A stretch of DNA of 64,000 nucleotides from Providencia sp. PROV188 (GCF_027595165.1 NZ_CP097291.1:3100001-3164000), one strand, 5' to 3'; positions 30,142 through 40,881 are shown, counted from the first letter of the stretch. The notes: generated from the sequence alone by a model not told the origin. Made by a program: numbers and translations.

Positions 30142-32505
30142 ATGATGAAGAAAAGTTATCCCACAATAATCGCCACCATGGTATGGGCGGCTATTTATAG
30201 CCAGCAAGCACATGCTGATCTTGCAGCACAATGTATGCTTGGGGTGCCTGTTTATGACAAACCTATTATCTCTGGTGATCAAAATAGCTTACCGATTGAG
30301 ATTCAAGCTGACGACGTCACAGGGGAATACCCTAATTTTGTCGAATATACTGGTAACGTTGATATTCAGCAGGGCAACCAGACTCTCACAGCAGATAACG
30401 TTAAACTGACACAAACCCAAAAAGAGGGTGAAGAACCGGTTCGTGAAGTGACGGCGACGGGGAATGTCCATTACGATGACCCTCAAATTATCCTGAAAGG
30501 CCCTTCAGCGTGGTCAAACTTAGATAATAAAAACACTGACGTTGATGACGGTAACTACATGATGGTAGGTCGTCAAGGTCGCGGTGACGCGAAAAAAATG
30601 AAAATGCGAGGTGAAAACCGCTATTCCATTATGGAAAACGGGACTTTCACCAGCTGCTTACCGGGCAGTAATACATGGAGCGTTGCTGGCTCTGAAGTGA
30701 TTATTGACCGCGAAGAAGAAGTCGCAGAAATTTGGCATGCTCGTTTCCGTATCGCAGATGTGCCTGTGTTCTATAGCCCATATATGCAGTTACCGATTGG
30801 TAGCAAGCGCCGTTCTGGTTTCTTAATCCCAATGGGAAGCTATTCAAACAACGACGGGTTAGAGTTCACGCTGCCGTATTATTGGAACATCGCACCAAAT
30901 TACGATGCGACGATTACGCCACAATTTATGACCCACCGAGGCGTAAAATTAAATAACGAATTCCGTTATTTAATCACACCAGGTACGGGGACCATCGCAT
31001 TTGACTTTATTAACCACGATCGTGCTTATATTAAAGATAAAGAAAATGGTAAGCGTGATGCCCGTGACAGCGATGACCGCTGGTTATTCTACTGGCGCCA
31101 CTCAGGGACCTTTGCTCAGCACTGGAACTTTGGTGCCGACTACACCAAAGTAAGTGACCGTCAATACTTTACTGATTTTAGCTCTCAGTATGGTAGCACC
31201 ACTGATGGCTATGCCACCCAGAAATTTAACGTCGGCTATTCTGATACCAATTGGAACATGAAAGTGTCTCACAAACAGTTCCAAATCTTCGTTGATGACC
31301 CGAACCGTCGTGCTTATAAAGCTGAGCCACAAATCGATTTTAACTATTACCAAAATGACGTCGGTATGTTGGATTTCCATACCTACGCACAAGCTGCACG
31401 TTTTACCAGCGTAGGTGAAAATAACCCAGATGCAACCCGTTTGCATATCGAGCCAGAAGTCAGCATGCCGCTGTCTAACGGTTGGGCGCAGATGAATAAC
31501 AGTGTAAGGCTATTTGCTACTCACTATGATCAAGATATCCCCAAAGCCCAAGAAAATAGCGCCTTAGATAAAAATGTCACCCGCGTGCTGCCTATGTTTA
31601 AGAGTGATGCGAAGGTGGTATTTGAGCGCGACTTATTCCAAGGCAGTGATTTTGTTCAAACATTAGAGCCACGAGTTCAGTATTTATATATTCCGTATAA
31701 AGATCAGGACAATATCAATAACTACGACTCATCATTATTACAATCTGATTATTCGGGCTTATTCCGTGACCGTATTTACAGTGGTTTAGATCGTATCGCT
31801 TCTGCGAACCAATTCACAACTGGTTTAACCACCCGTATTTATGATGAAAACTTAGCTGAACGCTTCAATTTCTCCGTCGGGCAAATTTACTATTTAGAGC
31901 GCCCTCGTGCGGGGAATTCAACGCGAAAAATTGATGATAAGAGTGACACAGGATCATTGCTGTGGGCAACGGATGCCATGTGGCACATTGATGAAAACTG
32001 GGGCATTAGTGGGAACTTACAGTATGACCGCCGCCTTGGCAACATCACCATGGGAAATGCGGTCACCGAGTATCGCTTTGATGCGGACAGACTGATTCAG
32101 CTCAATTACCGTTTTGTTGACCGTGACTATATCCAAGCTACATATCAAAAAGATAATGAGAAGGTATATAAATTACCAGAATATCAACAAGGTATTTCCC
32201 AAGTAGGTACCGTGGTAAGTTGGCCATTAAGTGATAACTGGGGCTTTGTCGGCTCGTATTATTACGATACCAAACAGCAACAATCTGCCAGCCAGCTTGT
32301 CGGATTACAGTACAATGCCTGCTGTTGGGCGGTGAATTTAGGGTATGAACGTAAGATTGTGGGTTGGCAAAATGAGAAGTTCAGCAGTGAATATGACAAT
32401 AAATGGTCTATCAACGTGGAACTTAGAGGCCTAAATAACAATCATAGTTTAGGTAGTCAGGAGATGTTGAAACAAGGTATTATTCCTTATCAACGTGCTT
32501 TCTGA
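30142..32505 (+). CDS. lptD: LPS-assembly outer-membrane protein LptD
   Basis: Beta-barrel that, with LptE, inserts LPS into the outer leaflet. The protein is 787 aa. Residues 1-25 form a signal peptide ([10 protein letters not shown]), followed by a jellyroll domain (to about 220) and the barrel. The four Cys that form the two essential inter-domain disulfides are present at residues 31, 172 and 727-728 (NACCWAV). surA, which assists its folding, is directly downstream. A second ATG at 30145 is also possible. I could not identify a clear sigma-E promoter in the 201 bases between it and djlA. Confidence 0.96.
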   Translation: MMKKSYPTIIATMVWAAIYSQQAHADLAAQCMLGVPVYDKPIISGDQNSLPIEIQADDVTGEYPNFVEYTGNVDIQQGNQTLTADNVKLTQTQKEGEEPVREVTATGNVHYDDPQIILKGPSAWSNLDNKNTDVDDGNYMMVGRQGRGDAKKMKMRGENRYSIMENGTFTSCLPGSNTWSVAGSEVIIDREEEVAEIWHARFRIADVPVFYSPYMQLPIGSKRRSGFLIPMGSYSNNDGLEFTLPYYWNIAPNYDATITPQFMTHRGVKLNNEFRYLITPGTGTIAFDFINHDRAYIKDKENGKRDARDSDDRWLFYWRHSGTFAQHWNFGADYTKVSDRQYFTDFSSQYGSTTDGYATQKFNVGYSDTNWNMKVSHKQFQIFVDDPNRRAYKAEPQIDFNYYQNDVGMLDFHTYAQAARFTSVGENNPDATRLHIEPEVSMPLSNGWAQMNNSVRLFATHYDQDIPKAQENSALDKNVTRVLPMFKSDAKVVFERDLFQGSDFVQTLEPRVQYLYIPYKDQDNINNYDSSLLQSDYSGLFRDRIYSGLDRIASANQFTTGLTTRIYDENLAERFNFSVGQIYYLERPRAGNSTRKIDDKSDTGSLLWATDAMWHIDENWGISGNLQYDRRLGNITMGNAVTEYRFDADRLIQLNYRFVDRDYIQATYQKDNEKVYKLPEYQQGISQVGTVVSWPLSDNWGFVGSYYYDTKQQQSASQLVGLQYNACCWAVNLGYERKIVGWQNEKFSSEYDNKWSINVELRGLNNNHSLGSQEMLKQGIIPYQRAF

Positions 32506-32573
32506 TAACAAACAACATAACGATCACGATTAGCCCGCATATGCGGAATAAAAGTCAATTTTATAGGACCATT

Positions 32574-33896
32574 ATGAAGAATTGGAGAACGCTTATTCTG
32601 GGACTGATGTTCGCAAGCTCTGCAAGTTTAGCTGCGCCACAGCAAATGGATAAAGTGGCTGCGGTTGTCAACAACGGAGTTGTACTTGAAAGCGACGTCC
32701 AGAATATGATCAATACAGTGAAGTTGAATGCACGTAATGCAAATCAACAAGTTCCTGATGATCAAACCCTGCGCCAGCAAATCATCGACCGTTTGGTTAT
32801 GGATAACATCATGTTGCAGATGGCTAACCAAATGCAGATTAATATCCCTGAAGAAGCTGTGAATGCGACTATCGCGGATATTGCTCGCCAAAACAATTTA
32901 ACCTTACCGCAGATGGAAAAACGCCTGACTGCGGATGGTATCAATATGGGCAAATACCGCAGCGAAATCCGTAAGGAAATGCTGTTAGCGGAAGTGCGTA
33001 ATAACGAAGTTCGCCGCCGTATCACCATTTTGCCTCAGGAAGTTGATGCATTAGCTGAGCAAATGGATTCTCAAATGAATGCTCAGAAAGGCGTAAATTT
33101 AAGCCACATTCTGATCCCACTGCCAGAGAACCCAACGCCAGAACAGTTATCAAAAGCAGAATCGTTAGTTGATAAAATCTTAACTGACCTGAAAAAAGGC
33201 TCTGATTTCGGTAAATTAGCGATTGCTTACTCTGCTGACCCTCAAGCACTGAAAGGTGGAAACATGGGTTGGTCACGTTTGCAAGAGCTGCCAGTGGTCT
33301 TTTCTGACCAACTGAAAAACTCGAAGAAAGGCGATATCGTTGGTCCAATTCGTTCTGGTGTAGGCTTCCATATTTTACGTGTCAATGACGTTACTGGTGA
33401 TACTCACCAGCCAATATCCGTCACCGAAGTGAAAGCGCGTCATATCTTACTGAAATCATCACCAATTATGGATGATGCAACAGCAAGACAAAAACTGACT
33501 CAACTGGCTCAAGAGATCCGTAACGGCAGAATTTCATTTGAAGAAGCGGCTAAAGAAAACTCCGAAGATCCAGGTAGTGCATTAAAAGGTGGGGAATTAG
33601 GTTGGAATATGCCTGATGTTTACGACCCTGCATTCCGTGATGCACTGATGAAACTGAAAAAAGGTGAAATCAGCCAACCTGTACCTTCAAGTTTCGGCTG
33701 GCACTTAATTCAGTTAGAAGATACTCGCAGCGTTGATAAAACTGATGCCGCGAAGAAAGATCAAGCGTACCGTTTACTGTTCAATCGTAAGTTTAACGAA
33801 GAAGCGCAGACTTGGATGCAAGAACAACGCGCTGCGGCTTATGTGAATATCGTTGATGGTCGCCAAAGCCAATCTAATGATGAACAAGCAAAATAA
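32574..33896 (+). CDS. surA: Periplasmic chaperone and prolyl isomerase SurA
   Basis: Escorts outer-membrane proteins, LptD among them, across the periplasm. I use the ATG at 32574 ([20 protein letters not shown], 440 aa), since it gives a proper signal peptide and has an AGGA site seven bases upstream; the frame also opens 11 codons earlier. Order: N-terminal chaperone domain, first parvulin domain (about 185-280, [11 protein letters not shown]), second parvulin domain (about 290-395, [11 protein letters not shown]), C-terminal helix. The end overlaps the pdxA start by 20 bases. Confidence 0.96.
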   Translation: MKNWRTLILGLMFASSASLAAPQQMDKVAAVVNNGVVLESDVQNMINTVKLNARNANQQVPDDQTLRQQIIDRLVMDNIMLQMANQMQINIPEEAVNATIADIARQNNLTLPQMEKRLTADGINMGKYRSEIRKEMLLAEVRNNEVRRRITILPQEVDALAEQMDSQMNAQKGVNLSHILIPLPENPTPEQLSKAESLVDKILTDLKKGSDFGKLAIAYSADPQALKGGNMGWSRLQELPVVFSDQLKNSKKGDIVGPIRSGVGFHILRVNDVTGDTHQPISVTEVKARHILLKSSPIMDDATARQKLTQLAQEIRNGRISFEEAAKENSEDPGSALKGGELGWNMPDVYDPAFRDALMKLKKGEISQPVPSSFGWHLIQLEDTRSVDKTDAAKKDQAYRLLFNRKFNEEAQTWMQEQRAAAYVNIVDGRQSQSNDEQAK

Positions 33897-34869
33897 GCCA
33901 ATCGTCATCACCCCCGGTGAACCTGCCGGGGTAGGCCCAGATCTTCTGATCCAACTCGCTCAGCAGGCATGGCCTGTCGAGCTTGTGGCTTGCGCAGACC
34001 CAGACCTGCTTATTCAACGCGCTAAAACTCTCAATTTACCGCTAACATTACGCGAATATGATGCAAAACAGCCACAGACTTCCGTCGCAGGGCAGTTATC
34101 GATTGTTCCCGTTTCACTGAGTGTACTGGCAGAAGCTGGAAAACTCGATGTTCGTAATGGTGAATATGTTACTGAAACTTTAGCCCGCGCTTGTGATGGC
34201 TGTTTGAATGGTGAATTTTCTGCCATCGTAACGGGGCCTGTTCACAAAGGCATTATCAATGACGCTGGTATTCCATTTAGTGGACATACCGAATTTTTCG
34301 CAGATAGAAGCCACTGTGACCGCGTTGTGATGATGCTTGCAACACAAGAATTACGTGTCGCTTTAGCGACCACGCACCTGCCGCTAAAAGATGTCTCCGA
34401 GGCAATTACCCAACAAAGCTTGCATGAAGTGATCACCATTTTGCATCATGACCTGCAAACCAAGTTTGGTATTGAAAACCCGCACATTTATGTTTGTGGG
34501 CTTAACCCTCATGCCGGAGAAAGCGGACATATGGGAATGGAAGAGATTGAAACCATCATTCCAGCCCTAGAAACCTTGCGTAAACAAGGTATTACCTTAA
34601 TCGGTCCTTTACCCGCAGACACGCTTTTCCAACCGAAGTATTTAACCGATGCAGACGCCGTATTAGCGATGTATCACGATCAGGGGCTACCTGTGTTAAA
34701 ATACCAAGGTTTCGGCAGAGCGGTAAATATTACCCTTGGTCTGCCATTTATCCGTACTTCCGTCGATCACGGCACAGCGCTTGAATTAGCAGGTACGGGT
34801 CAAGCCGATGCGGGCAGTTTCATCACCGCATTGAAATTAGCTATCCAAATGACACAAAAGAATTCATGA
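33877..34869 (+). CDS. pdxA: 4-hydroxythreonine-4-phosphate dehydrogenase PdxA
   Basis: NAD-dependent step of pyridoxal phosphate synthesis. The protein is 330 aa (E. coli 329). Family features include [16 protein letters not shown] at the N-terminus, [11 protein letters not shown], the metal-binding His segments SGHTEFFAD and [13 protein letters not shown], and [12 protein letters not shown]. Two adjacent ATGs (33877, 33880) both fit; both lie inside the end of surA, so translation is probably coupled. The frame extends eight codons further up, which I reject because it gives an extra N-terminus not found in the family. The stop overlaps rsmA (ATGA). Confidence 0.95.
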   Translation: MMNKQNKPIVITPGEPAGVGPDLLIQLAQQAWPVELVACADPDLLIQRAKTLNLPLTLREYDAKQPQTSVAGQLSIVPVSLSVLAEAGKLDVRNGEYVTETLARACDGCLNGEFSAIVTGPVHKGIINDAGIPFSGHTEFFADRSHCDRVVMMLATQELRVALATTHLPLKDVSEAITQQSLHEVITILHHDLQTKFGIENPHIYVCGLNPHAGESGHMGMEEIETIIPALETLRKQGITLIGPLPADTLFQPKYLTDADAVLAMYHDQGLPVLKYQGFGRAVNITLGLPFIRTSVDHGTALELAGTGQADAGSFITALKLAIQMTQKNS

Positions 34870-35675
34870 ATAATCGAGTCCATCAGGGGCACCTTGCCCG
34901 CAAACGTTTCGGGCAGAACTTTTTAACTGACCAATTTATTATCGACAGTATTGTAGATGCAATGCACCCACAACCAGGACAAGCCATTGTAGAAATTGGT
35001 CCGGGTCTTGGTGCATTAACTGAACCTGTTGGCAGCCGCATGGATAAAATGACGGTTGTCGAACTTGACCGCGACCTTGCTGCTCGTCTGCATGTCCATC
35101 CACAGCTGAAAGACAAGCTAACCATCATCCAGCAAGATGCGATGACTGTCGATTTTGGTGAACTGGCGAAACAAGCTGGACAGCCAATACGCGTATTTGG
35201 TAATTTGCCTTATAACATCTCAACACCGTTGATGTTCCACCTGTTTACATTCACCAACCAAATTTCCGACATGAATTTCATGTTGCAAAAAGAAGTGGTT
35301 AATCGATTAGTAGCAGGTCCTGGAAGCAAAGCTTTCGGTCGTTTAAGCGTAATGGCGCAATATTACTGCAATGTTGTTCCTGTGCTTGAAGTTCCGCCTA
35401 CTGCCTTTGCGCCACCACCAAAAGTGGACTCTGCGGTAGTAAGATTGATCCCTCACAAGGAAAATCCATACCCAGTGAAGGATATTAAAGTATTGAGCCG
35501 TATTACAACCCAAGCATTTAACCAACGTCGTAAAACTATCCGCAATAGTCTTGGGGATTTATTCAGCGTTGAGCAGTTAACCGAACTGGGTATCGACCCG
35601 GGAACGCGCGCTGAGAATATCTCCGTTGAGCACTATTGTAAGATGGCAAACTATCTGTGTAATTTATCGGAATAG
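34866..35675 (+). CDS. rsmA: 16S rRNA dimethyladenosine transferase RsmA (KsgA)
   Basis: Dimethylates A1518 and A1519 near the 3' end of 16S rRNA, a late check on small-subunit assembly; its loss gives kasugamycin resistance. The protein is 269 aa. The N-terminus reads [12 protein letters not shown], the SAM-binding loop is [12 protein letters not shown], the catalytic motif [10 protein letters not shown], and the C-terminal RNA-binding part includes [12 protein letters not shown]. It overlaps pdxA by four bases; apaG follows after 18. Confidence 0.96.
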   Translation: MNNRVHQGHLARKRFGQNFLTDQFIIDSIVDAMHPQPGQAIVEIGPGLGALTEPVGSRMDKMTVVELDRDLAARLHVHPQLKDKLTIIQQDAMTVDFGELAKQAGQPIRVFGNLPYNISTPLMFHLFTFTNQISDMNFMLQKEVVNRLVAGPGSKAFGRLSVMAQYYCNVVPVLEVPPTAFAPPPKVDSAVVRLIPHKENPYPVKDIKVLSRITTQAFNQRRKTIRNSLGDLFSVEQLTELGIDPGTRAENISVEHYCKMANYLCNLSE

Positions 35676-35693
35676 AGAATCTGAGGAGGCACT

Positions 35694-36071
35694 ATGCTGA
35701 ATGATCCCAATGTGAGCATCCAAGTTCAAAGTGTCTACATAGAAAGCCAATCCCAGCCCGACATTGCCCGTTTTGTCTTTGCGTATACTATTTGTATCCG
35801 CAATTTAGGGCGAATTCCTATACAGTTAATGAGCCGTTACTGGCTCATTACCAATAGTGATGGCCGTAAAACTGAAGTGCAAGGTGAAGGCGTGGTGGGT
35901 GAACAACCCGTTATCCTACCGGGCAAAGAATATCGCTATACCAGCGGTGCTATCTTAGAAACACCAATGGGTACGATGGAAGGCTATTACGTTATGCTGA
36001 GCGATCAAGGAAATCATTTTCATGTTGATATTCCTGCATTTCGCCTCGCTATCCCAACACTGATTAATTAA
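35694..36071 (+). CDS. apaG: Co2+/Mg2+ efflux-associated protein ApaG
   Basis: Single-domain immunoglobulin-like (fibronectin III-type) protein of 125 aa, the family length. It has the typical core [39 protein letters not shown] and [16 protein letters not shown]. Its biochemical role is unclear; the name comes from a Salmonella phenotype in cobalt sensitivity and efflux. It has a near-perfect GAGGAGG ribosome-binding site and sits between rsmA and apaH, two bases before the latter, as in other Enterobacterales. Confidence 0.94.
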   Translation: MLNDPNVSIQVQSVYIESQSQPDIARFVFAYTICIRNLGRIPIQLMSRYWLITNSDGRKTEVQGEGVVGEQPVILPGKEYRYTSGAILETPMGTMEGYYVMLSDQGNHFHVDIPAFRLAIPTLIN

Positions 36072-36073
36072 TT

Positions 36074-36901
36074 ATGTCCACATACATTGTAGGTGATATA
36101 CACGGTTGTTATCGTGAGCTGCGGGAACTTCTCGATAGCGTGAATTTCGATCCACAGCAAGATACATTGTGGCTAACGGGTGACCTTGTTGCTCGTGGAC
36201 CCGAGTCATTGCAAGTCTTACGCTATGTGAAAAGTTTAGGCTCATCAGCACGATTAGTGTTAGGCAACCATGACCTACATTTAATTGGTATCTACTGCAA
36301 AATCAGTCGCAATAAGCCTAAAGACCATCTTGATGAGCTACTTAATGCGCCCGATATCGATGAACTCATCAATTGGTTACGCCGTCAGCCACTTTTACAA
36401 GTCGATGAAGAGCAAAAAATGGTCATGACCCACGCTGGCATTACGCCACAGTGGGATCTCGAAACCGCAAAAATGTGCGCTCGCGAAGTGGAAGCCGTGC
36501 TTTCAAGCGATGCATATCCGCTATTTATTGACTCTATGTATGGCGACATGCCAAACAATTGGTCTGAAAGTTTGATGGGATTGGCGCGTTTACGCTACAG
36601 CACCAATGCCCTCACCCGCCTGCGTTATTGTTTTCCAAATGGGCAACTGGACATGATCTGTAAAGAGAGCCCAGCTAAAGCTCCTGCTCCACTGAAGCCG
36701 TGGTTTTCTCTACCAAGTCAATTCCCTGAAGATTACGCCATTTTCTTTGGTCATTGGGCATCATTGGAAGGTAAGTTTACACCGGAACATGTGTATGCGA
36801 TGGATACTGGCTGTTGCTGGGGAGGGGATTTAACGCTACTTCACTGGGAAACTAAAACATTCCATAGACAGAAATCTCACCAGAAACGTCGCAAAGAGTG
36901 A
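36074..36901 (+). CDS. apaH: Diadenosine tetraphosphatase ApaH
   Basis: Splits Ap4A symmetrically to two ADP and, in E. coli, removes Np4 caps from RNA 5' ends, work related to that of RppH (18559-19092). The protein is 275 aa. The metallophosphatase motifs are in place: [25 protein letters not shown] and the late THAGITPQW and FGHWASLEG. It ends the lptD-surA-pdxA-rsmA-apaG-apaH series and is followed by a bidirectional terminator shared with folA. Confidence 0.95.
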   Translation: MSTYIVGDIHGCYRELRELLDSVNFDPQQDTLWLTGDLVARGPESLQVLRYVKSLGSSARLVLGNHDLHLIGIYCKISRNKPKDHLDELLNAPDIDELINWLRRQPLLQVDEEQKMVMTHAGITPQWDLETAKMCAREVEAVLSSDAYPLFIDSMYGDMPNNWSESLMGLARLRYSTNALTRLRYCFPNGQLDMICKESPAKAPAPLKPWFSLPSQFPEDYAIFFGHWASLEGKFTPEHVYAMDTGCCWGGDLTLLHWETKTFHRQKSHQKRRKE

Positions 36902-36933
36902 GTGTTTACTCTAGATACCAAATGATAGATAGC

Positions 36934-36960
36934 AAAATGGCACCTAACAGTGCCATTTTT
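36934..36960. terminator. Bidirectional terminator between apaH and folA
   Basis: Perfect ten-base arms AAAATGGCAC (36934-36943) and GTGCCATTTT (36950-36959) with a six-base loop. T-runs follow on both strands, so it serves convergent apaH and folA. Confidence 0.85.
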
Positions 36961-36980
36961 GTTGACTAGAGCAGCGACGG

Positions 36981-37475
36981 TTAAACGCGACGAGTCAGAA
37001 CTTCAATGCAGAAACCGTGGCTATTCGCTTCGTCTGCCTCATGATATTCAGTGAAAATAGAGTCCCATTCATCAGGCTCGTAAGCAGGGAAATGTGTATC
37101 CCCAATCACTTCAGCATCCACGTGAGTCAAATAGAGTTTATTCGCCATTGGAAGGAATTGTTGATAAACCTTACCACCACCAATCACCATAATCTCATCA
37201 GCACCTTCAACTGCCTTCGCGGCTTCTAATGCTTCTTCAACTGATTTAACCCAGATAACACCAGTTTCTGTGCCTGCTTGGCTACTTAAAACAATATTGA
37301 CACGCTGCGGTAAAGGACGACCTAGGGCTTCATAAGTCACGCGTCCCATAATCACAGGTTTATTCAATGTTTGACGCTTAAACCACGCCAAATCACCTGG
37401 TAAATTCCAAGGCATCGCATTTTCCATGCCGATAACCTGATCGAACGCCATTGCTGCGATTAAGCTAATATTCAT
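36981..37475 (-). CDS. folA: Dihydrofolate reductase FolA
   Basis: Reduces dihydrofolate with NADPH, closing the cycle opened by ThyA; it is the target of trimethoprim. The protein is 164 aa (E. coli 159). The catalytic Asp is at residue 28 in [23 protein letters not shown] and the NADPH-binding [13 protein letters not shown] are present. The ATG has an AAGGTGG site. Compared with E. coli the segment after GR reads VTYEAL rather than HTWESI; I cannot tell whether this matters for drug binding. This is a chromosomal-type gene, not a dfr cassette. Confidence 0.96.
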   Translation of the reverse strand: MNISLIAAMAFDQVIGMENAMPWNLPGDLAWFKRQTLNKPVIMGRVTYEALGRPLPQRVNIVLSSQAGTETGVIWVKSVEEALEAAKAVEGADEIMVIGGGKVYQQFLPMANKLYLTHVDAEVIGDTHFPAYEPDEWDSIFTEYHEADEANSHGFCIEVLTRRV

Positions 37476-37512
37476 CTAACCACCTTAGAAACGAAATATA
37501 AAAATTGTGCAC

Positions 37513-37541
37513 ACTATACGGAAACAGACATACTTCGTCGA
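37513..37541 (-). promoter_or_regulatory. Predicted folA promoter
   Basis: On the minus strand a -35 TCGACG (37536-37541) is 17 bases from a -10 TATAGT (37513-37518), matching the sigma-70 consensus at 4 and 5 of 6 positions. It lies about 38 bases upstream of the folA start. Confidence 0.5.
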
Positions 37542-37677
37542 CTAAATTTAATCTTCCTTAAATACCACTCAATCCCTTATACTCGAACGACTCAAGTCAA
37601 TGCACTAAACGATGTTTACAACGCTTTTAGTCCCTTATTACTCAGTTTAGTTCAACCTAAAATAAAGAGATTACATT

Positions 37678-38292
37678 ATGTATCAGACCAGTATCATGGT
37701 CGCGACGATTGCCGCCCTTGGCATGATCTCACCAGGTCCAGATTTCTTTTTAATTATCAAGAATGCAGCGCGTTACCAACGTTCCGCAGCCATGATGACC
37801 GCCTTCGGTATTATCGTTGCTATTGCACTTCATATGTCTTATTGCGTGGCAGGGCTCGCCGTGTTGATTACCACCACGCCATGGTTATTTAATATTCTTA
37901 AATATGCTGGCGCGGCGTATTTAATCTGGATTGGGATTAAAAGCCTGATGCCGCAAAAGGCTCAGAGTGTTGATTTAATGAGCAATCAACATGAGCATGT
38001 CACATTCAAAAAAGCGTTCATGCAAGGTTTCTTATGTAACGTCTTAAATCCTAAGGCAACTTTATTCTTCTTAGCGATTTTTACTCAAATGCTTAGTGTG
38101 GATTCGACATTCTCAGAAAAGCTCTGGTTCGCCTTTATTATTTGGGGTCTTGCTGTGATTTACTGGCCAATTTTGGTGTGCTTAATTCAAAGTGCCCCCG
38201 TTAGAAAAGGGCTAGCGAAAGTACAAAAATATGTGGATAAAGTCCTTGGCGTGGTGCTAGTAGCATTCGGTATACGCGTAGCATTAAGCTAA
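37678..38292 (+). CDS. LysE/RhtB-family amino-acid exporter
   Basis: A 204 aa membrane protein with about six hydrophobic helices. The N-terminus ALGMISPGPDFFLIIKNAARY has the SPGPD motif of the LysE/RhtB family, and the LNPKATLFFLAIF segment is a second family hallmark. Such proteins export threonine, homoserine or related amino acids; I cannot tell the substrate and do not assign rhtB or rhtC. The gene stands alone at the join between two blocks that are separate in E. coli, between folA and ftsP. It has its own terminator. Confidence 0.88.
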   Translation: MYQTSIMVATIAALGMISPGPDFFLIIKNAARYQRSAAMMTAFGIIVAIALHMSYCVAGLAVLITTTPWLFNILKYAGAAYLIWIGIKSLMPQKAQSVDLMSNQHEHVTFKKAFMQGFLCNVLNPKATLFFLAIFTQMLSVDSTFSEKLWFAFIIWGLAVIYWPILVCLIQSAPVRKGLAKVQKYVDKVLGVVLVAFGIRVALS

Positions 38293-38302
38293 TCTTTAAC
38301 GT

Positions 38303-38331
38303 AAAAAAGCCCGCTAATTGCGGGCTTTTTC
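38303..38331. terminator. Bidirectional terminator between the LysE-type gene and ftsP
   Basis: Perfect 11-base arms AAAAAGCCCGC (38304-38314) and GCGGGCTTTTT (38320-38330) with a five-base loop, giving a T-run on either strand between two convergent genes. Confidence 0.9.
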
Positions 38332-38342
38332 TAATGTTTCAA

Positions 38343-39758
38343 TTAGTTACTACCATCTTCAGGTGTAATAACCAGTTGTCCTACTGAGCCTAAATCTGCT
38401 TTTTCAAGGTTTTGGCTATAAAACAGGAATGGGAAATGGTTGTAAGACGGCTGCAGCATCTGCACAAGTAGTTCACAGCGCCCATCAATCCAAACCGTAT
38501 CTTTCCATCCAAAGTTATCTGGCTGAGCTGGCTGCCCATTACAGTTGATCACTTTAAAGCGAACACCTTCAATGTGGAAAGATTGAGGCTGTTGACTGCT
38601 GACATTCCAACGCTCCCAACTGCCTTGGCGAGAAGTAATATCCACACGCCCCGTATCCAATTTTACGCCATTGATGCCTACTGGATCATTTAGTTGGATA
38701 TCACGGTTAGTAATCGAGGAGGTAATCTGTGTCGTATCCAAAACTAATTGTTTTGGAACATCATCCGTCACCAATGACATTAATCCCGTCGCTTTGATGG
38801 TTAGCACATTGGTGGAAATTAAATTATTCGACGGTTCAAATAGCCCTTTTACGCGATCCATCAACGAGGCAGATTCCCCTGCTGTAATCGTCAGTTCAGC
38901 CGTTTTTGCCATATCAATCAGCACTTCACGACGTTCTCCCGGTGCAAGTGAAAGTTCTTGTACGCTGGCAGGCACCGTTAGCAATCCTTGGTCTGATGCT
39001 ATCATCACGAAAGGACGGCCATCGCTGATTTTCATCACATAGCGTCTGGAATTAGACGCGTTTAATAATCTTAAACGTACCCAACCACGAGAAACTTCAA
39101 TGTAGGGATCTTGCACACCGTTAACCACTAATGTATCCCCGAGGAATCCATTCTCATCAGTGTGATATTCAGGAACGCCAAAGTTATCCAAACGTTTGTC
39201 TTGAATAATAATCGGGAAATCATCTACGCCGTAATGTTTTGGTAAACGTAACTCTTTTGTGGAATCATCATCAATAATCCACATTCCCAGTAAACCATTG
39301 TAGATTTGCTGTCCCATTTTACCTTGGGTATTCGCGTGATACCAAAGCGTTGCCGCATTTTGGCGAATAGGGATCACCGGTGACCAATCTGCATTTGGCG
39401 AAATTTGTCTCGCTGCACCACCAATTTGCGTGCCGGGGATCTGCAACCCGCTAATCGTCATTGAAACGGCATCCGGTAATCTATTGCTATAGATTAATTT
39501 GAGGTCATCTCCGTTTTTTACGCGAATAGTGGGTCCAGGATAAGAACCATTAATCCCTAAAACTTCCGCTGAATATTTACCATCGAAAGACCAATGGATT
39601 TTTTGTAATGTTAAAAAGAGTGGCTGTCCCGAACGGGATTCTAGCAAGGGTGGAACAGGGAGTGCGGTCGTTCCTTCTGCACTCGCATAAGTTGATACCT
39701 GCAATAAGCACACAGCCAACCCGCTAATCAGCAATGATCGGCAACGACTGAATAACAT
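38343..39758 (-). CDS. ftsP: Cell division protein FtsP (SufI)
   Basis: Periplasmic multicopper-oxidase-like protein that lacks copper and stabilises the divisome under stress. The protein is 471 aa and follows E. coli SufI along its length (PVPPLLESRSGQPLF, SPNADWSPVIPIRQNAATLWYH, GVDDFPIIIQDKRLDNFG, LNASNSRRY, APGERRE). Oddly, the signal peptide reads MLFSRCRSLLISGLAVCLLQ with cleavage at ASA: where E. coli has the twin Arg of a model Tat substrate, here the pair is split by Cys. An in-frame stop upstream and a GGAG site confirm this start. Export may be through Sec. Confidence 0.94.
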   Translation of the reverse strand: MLFSRCRSLLISGLAVCLLQVSTYASAEGTTALPVPPLLESRSGQPLFLTLQKIHWSFDGKYSAEVLGINGSYPGPTIRVKNGDDLKLIYSNRLPDAVSMTISGLQIPGTQIGGAARQISPNADWSPVIPIRQNAATLWYHANTQGKMGQQIYNGLLGMWIIDDDSTKELRLPKHYGVDDFPIIIQDKRLDNFGVPEYHTDENGFLGDTLVVNGVQDPYIEVSRGWVRLRLLNASNSRRYVMKISDGRPFVMIASDQGLLTVPASVQELSLAPGERREVLIDMAKTAELTITAGESASLMDRVKGLFEPSNNLISTNVLTIKATGLMSLVTDDVPKQLVLDTTQITSSITNRDIQLNDPVGINGVKLDTGRVDITSRQGSWERWNVSSQQPQSFHIEGVRFKVINCNGQPAQPDNFGWKDTVWIDGRCELLVQMLQPSYNHFPFLFYSQNLEKADLGSVGQLVITPEDGSN

Positions 39759-40136
39759 AGATTCTCCGCTAAATAAAAAACCAGCAAATTATTTTAATAA
39801 ATCATTATAAATTAGTGATTTATACGAGTATTTTTAGGTATGTGCTGGTGATACCACTATTTGGAATTCAATAATTTATCTTGCGACAAATTTGCGAGCC
39901 ATCATATCGCGAAAGGGCATAGAATTCTAAAAATATATGTATCAATAATTAAAATATAATAAATTTGAGTGGTAATAATTACGAGTGGGATTATATGACG
40001 GAGAAAATAGTGGAGCAAAAGTCTCGCAGTGAAAATAACATCGCCAGAATAACATAGTGGGAAGTTCTGAATGACCTCCCCACTATCGATATCAATTAAC
40101 TTAGTAAAATCATAGAACTTAGTAAAAGTATGGAGA
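39759..40136. other. Intergenic region between plsC and ftsP
   Basis: A very AT-rich gap of 378 bases. It holds the tandem repeat at 40098-40133 and an eight-base inverted repeat ATAGTGGG (40054-40061)/CCCACTAT (40079-40086) with no T-run on either side. A 20-codon plus-strand frame from 39995 is too weak to call. The ftsP promoter should be here, but no clear one is seen. Confidence 0.6.
40098..40133. repeat. 18-bp tandem repeat just after the plsC stop codon
   Basis: Two units, AACTTAGTAAAATCATAG (40098-40115) and AACTTAGTAAAAGTATGG (40116-40133), 15 of 18 identical. The block ends three bases from the plsC stop codon (40137-40139). Confidence 0.85.
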
Positions 40137-40865
40137 TTAGCGTTTATTCAGCTCTTCAACTTCTTTATCTAACTCTTTAATTTTAGCTTCCATCAAGTCA
40201 TGACAATATTCCGACAGCTCACGAACCTGATCTTTAGAGTATTTCGAGGTATCTATCGGATCCAACATTTCAATAATCACATGACCATTATTCCAACGGT
40301 TCAAGCTAATTTTGTTTTGTGTAGTAGACACACAAACAGGCACAATTGGCACACCAGCAGCAATCGCAGCATGGAATGCGCCCGTTTTAAATGGCAGTAA
40401 ACCACGACCACGGCTACGAGTTCCTTCAGGGAACATCCAGACTGAAATCTTACGAGATTTAATCTGCTCGGCAACTTGGGAAATAGTGTTATGGGCTTTC
40501 GAACGGTTACCACGGTCAATCAAAATATTTCCCGTGATCCAATACAAGAAGCCAAAGAATGGGATCAAAACAAGGCTTTTTTTACCCACAGTAACGGTTC
40601 TTGGTTGAACACCATTCGACATAGTGACCATGTCATAGTTATTTTGGTGGTTACCGATATAAATACTTGGACCGTAATCCTTTGCCTTAGCCGGAACACG
40701 GTCAATCATTTTAATACCGAACACATGGGACAAACGCCCAAACATACGACCAAACGTCATCACATGTCTTGGATTTCGTGGGCTAAATAGGCAGTAGATA
40801 CTGCCACCTACACACACACAAATCGTAAATATGATCACAATGATAGCTCTAATTAGCGCTAGCAT
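40137..40865 (-). CDS. plsC: 1-acyl-sn-glycerol-3-phosphate acyltransferase PlsC
   Basis: Adds the second acyl chain to make phosphatidic acid, downstream of PlsY (62873-63526). The protein is 242 aa. An N-terminal membrane helix (LIRAIIVIIFTICVCVGGSIYCLF) is followed by the acyltransferase motifs NHQNNYDM (HX4D), GNILIDRGNR, FPEGTRSRG and VPIVPVCV. The ATG has an AAGGA site. It lies between parC and ftsP in the order known from E. coli, where plsC is co-transcribed with parC; here a hairpin separates the two. Confidence 0.95.
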   Translation of the reverse strand: MLALIRAIIVIIFTICVCVGGSIYCLFSPRNPRHVMTFGRMFGRLSHVFGIKMIDRVPAKAKDYGPSIYIGNHQNNYDMVTMSNGVQPRTVTVGKKSLVLIPFFGFLYWITGNILIDRGNRSKAHNTISQVAEQIKSRKISVWMFPEGTRSRGRGLLPFKTGAFHAAIAAGVPIVPVCVSTTQNKISLNRWNNGHVIIEMLDPIDTSKYSKDQVRELSEYCHDLMEAKIKELDKEVEELNKR

Positions 40866-40881
40866 AATATTCCTTAACTTA

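Noticed and set aside
39995..40057. 20-codon plus-strand frame (MTEKIVEQKSRSENNIARIT) in the ftsP-plsC gap
   Set aside because: The possible ribosome-binding site is weak, the frame is short enough to occur by chance, and it ends inside an inverted repeat. No family resemblance.
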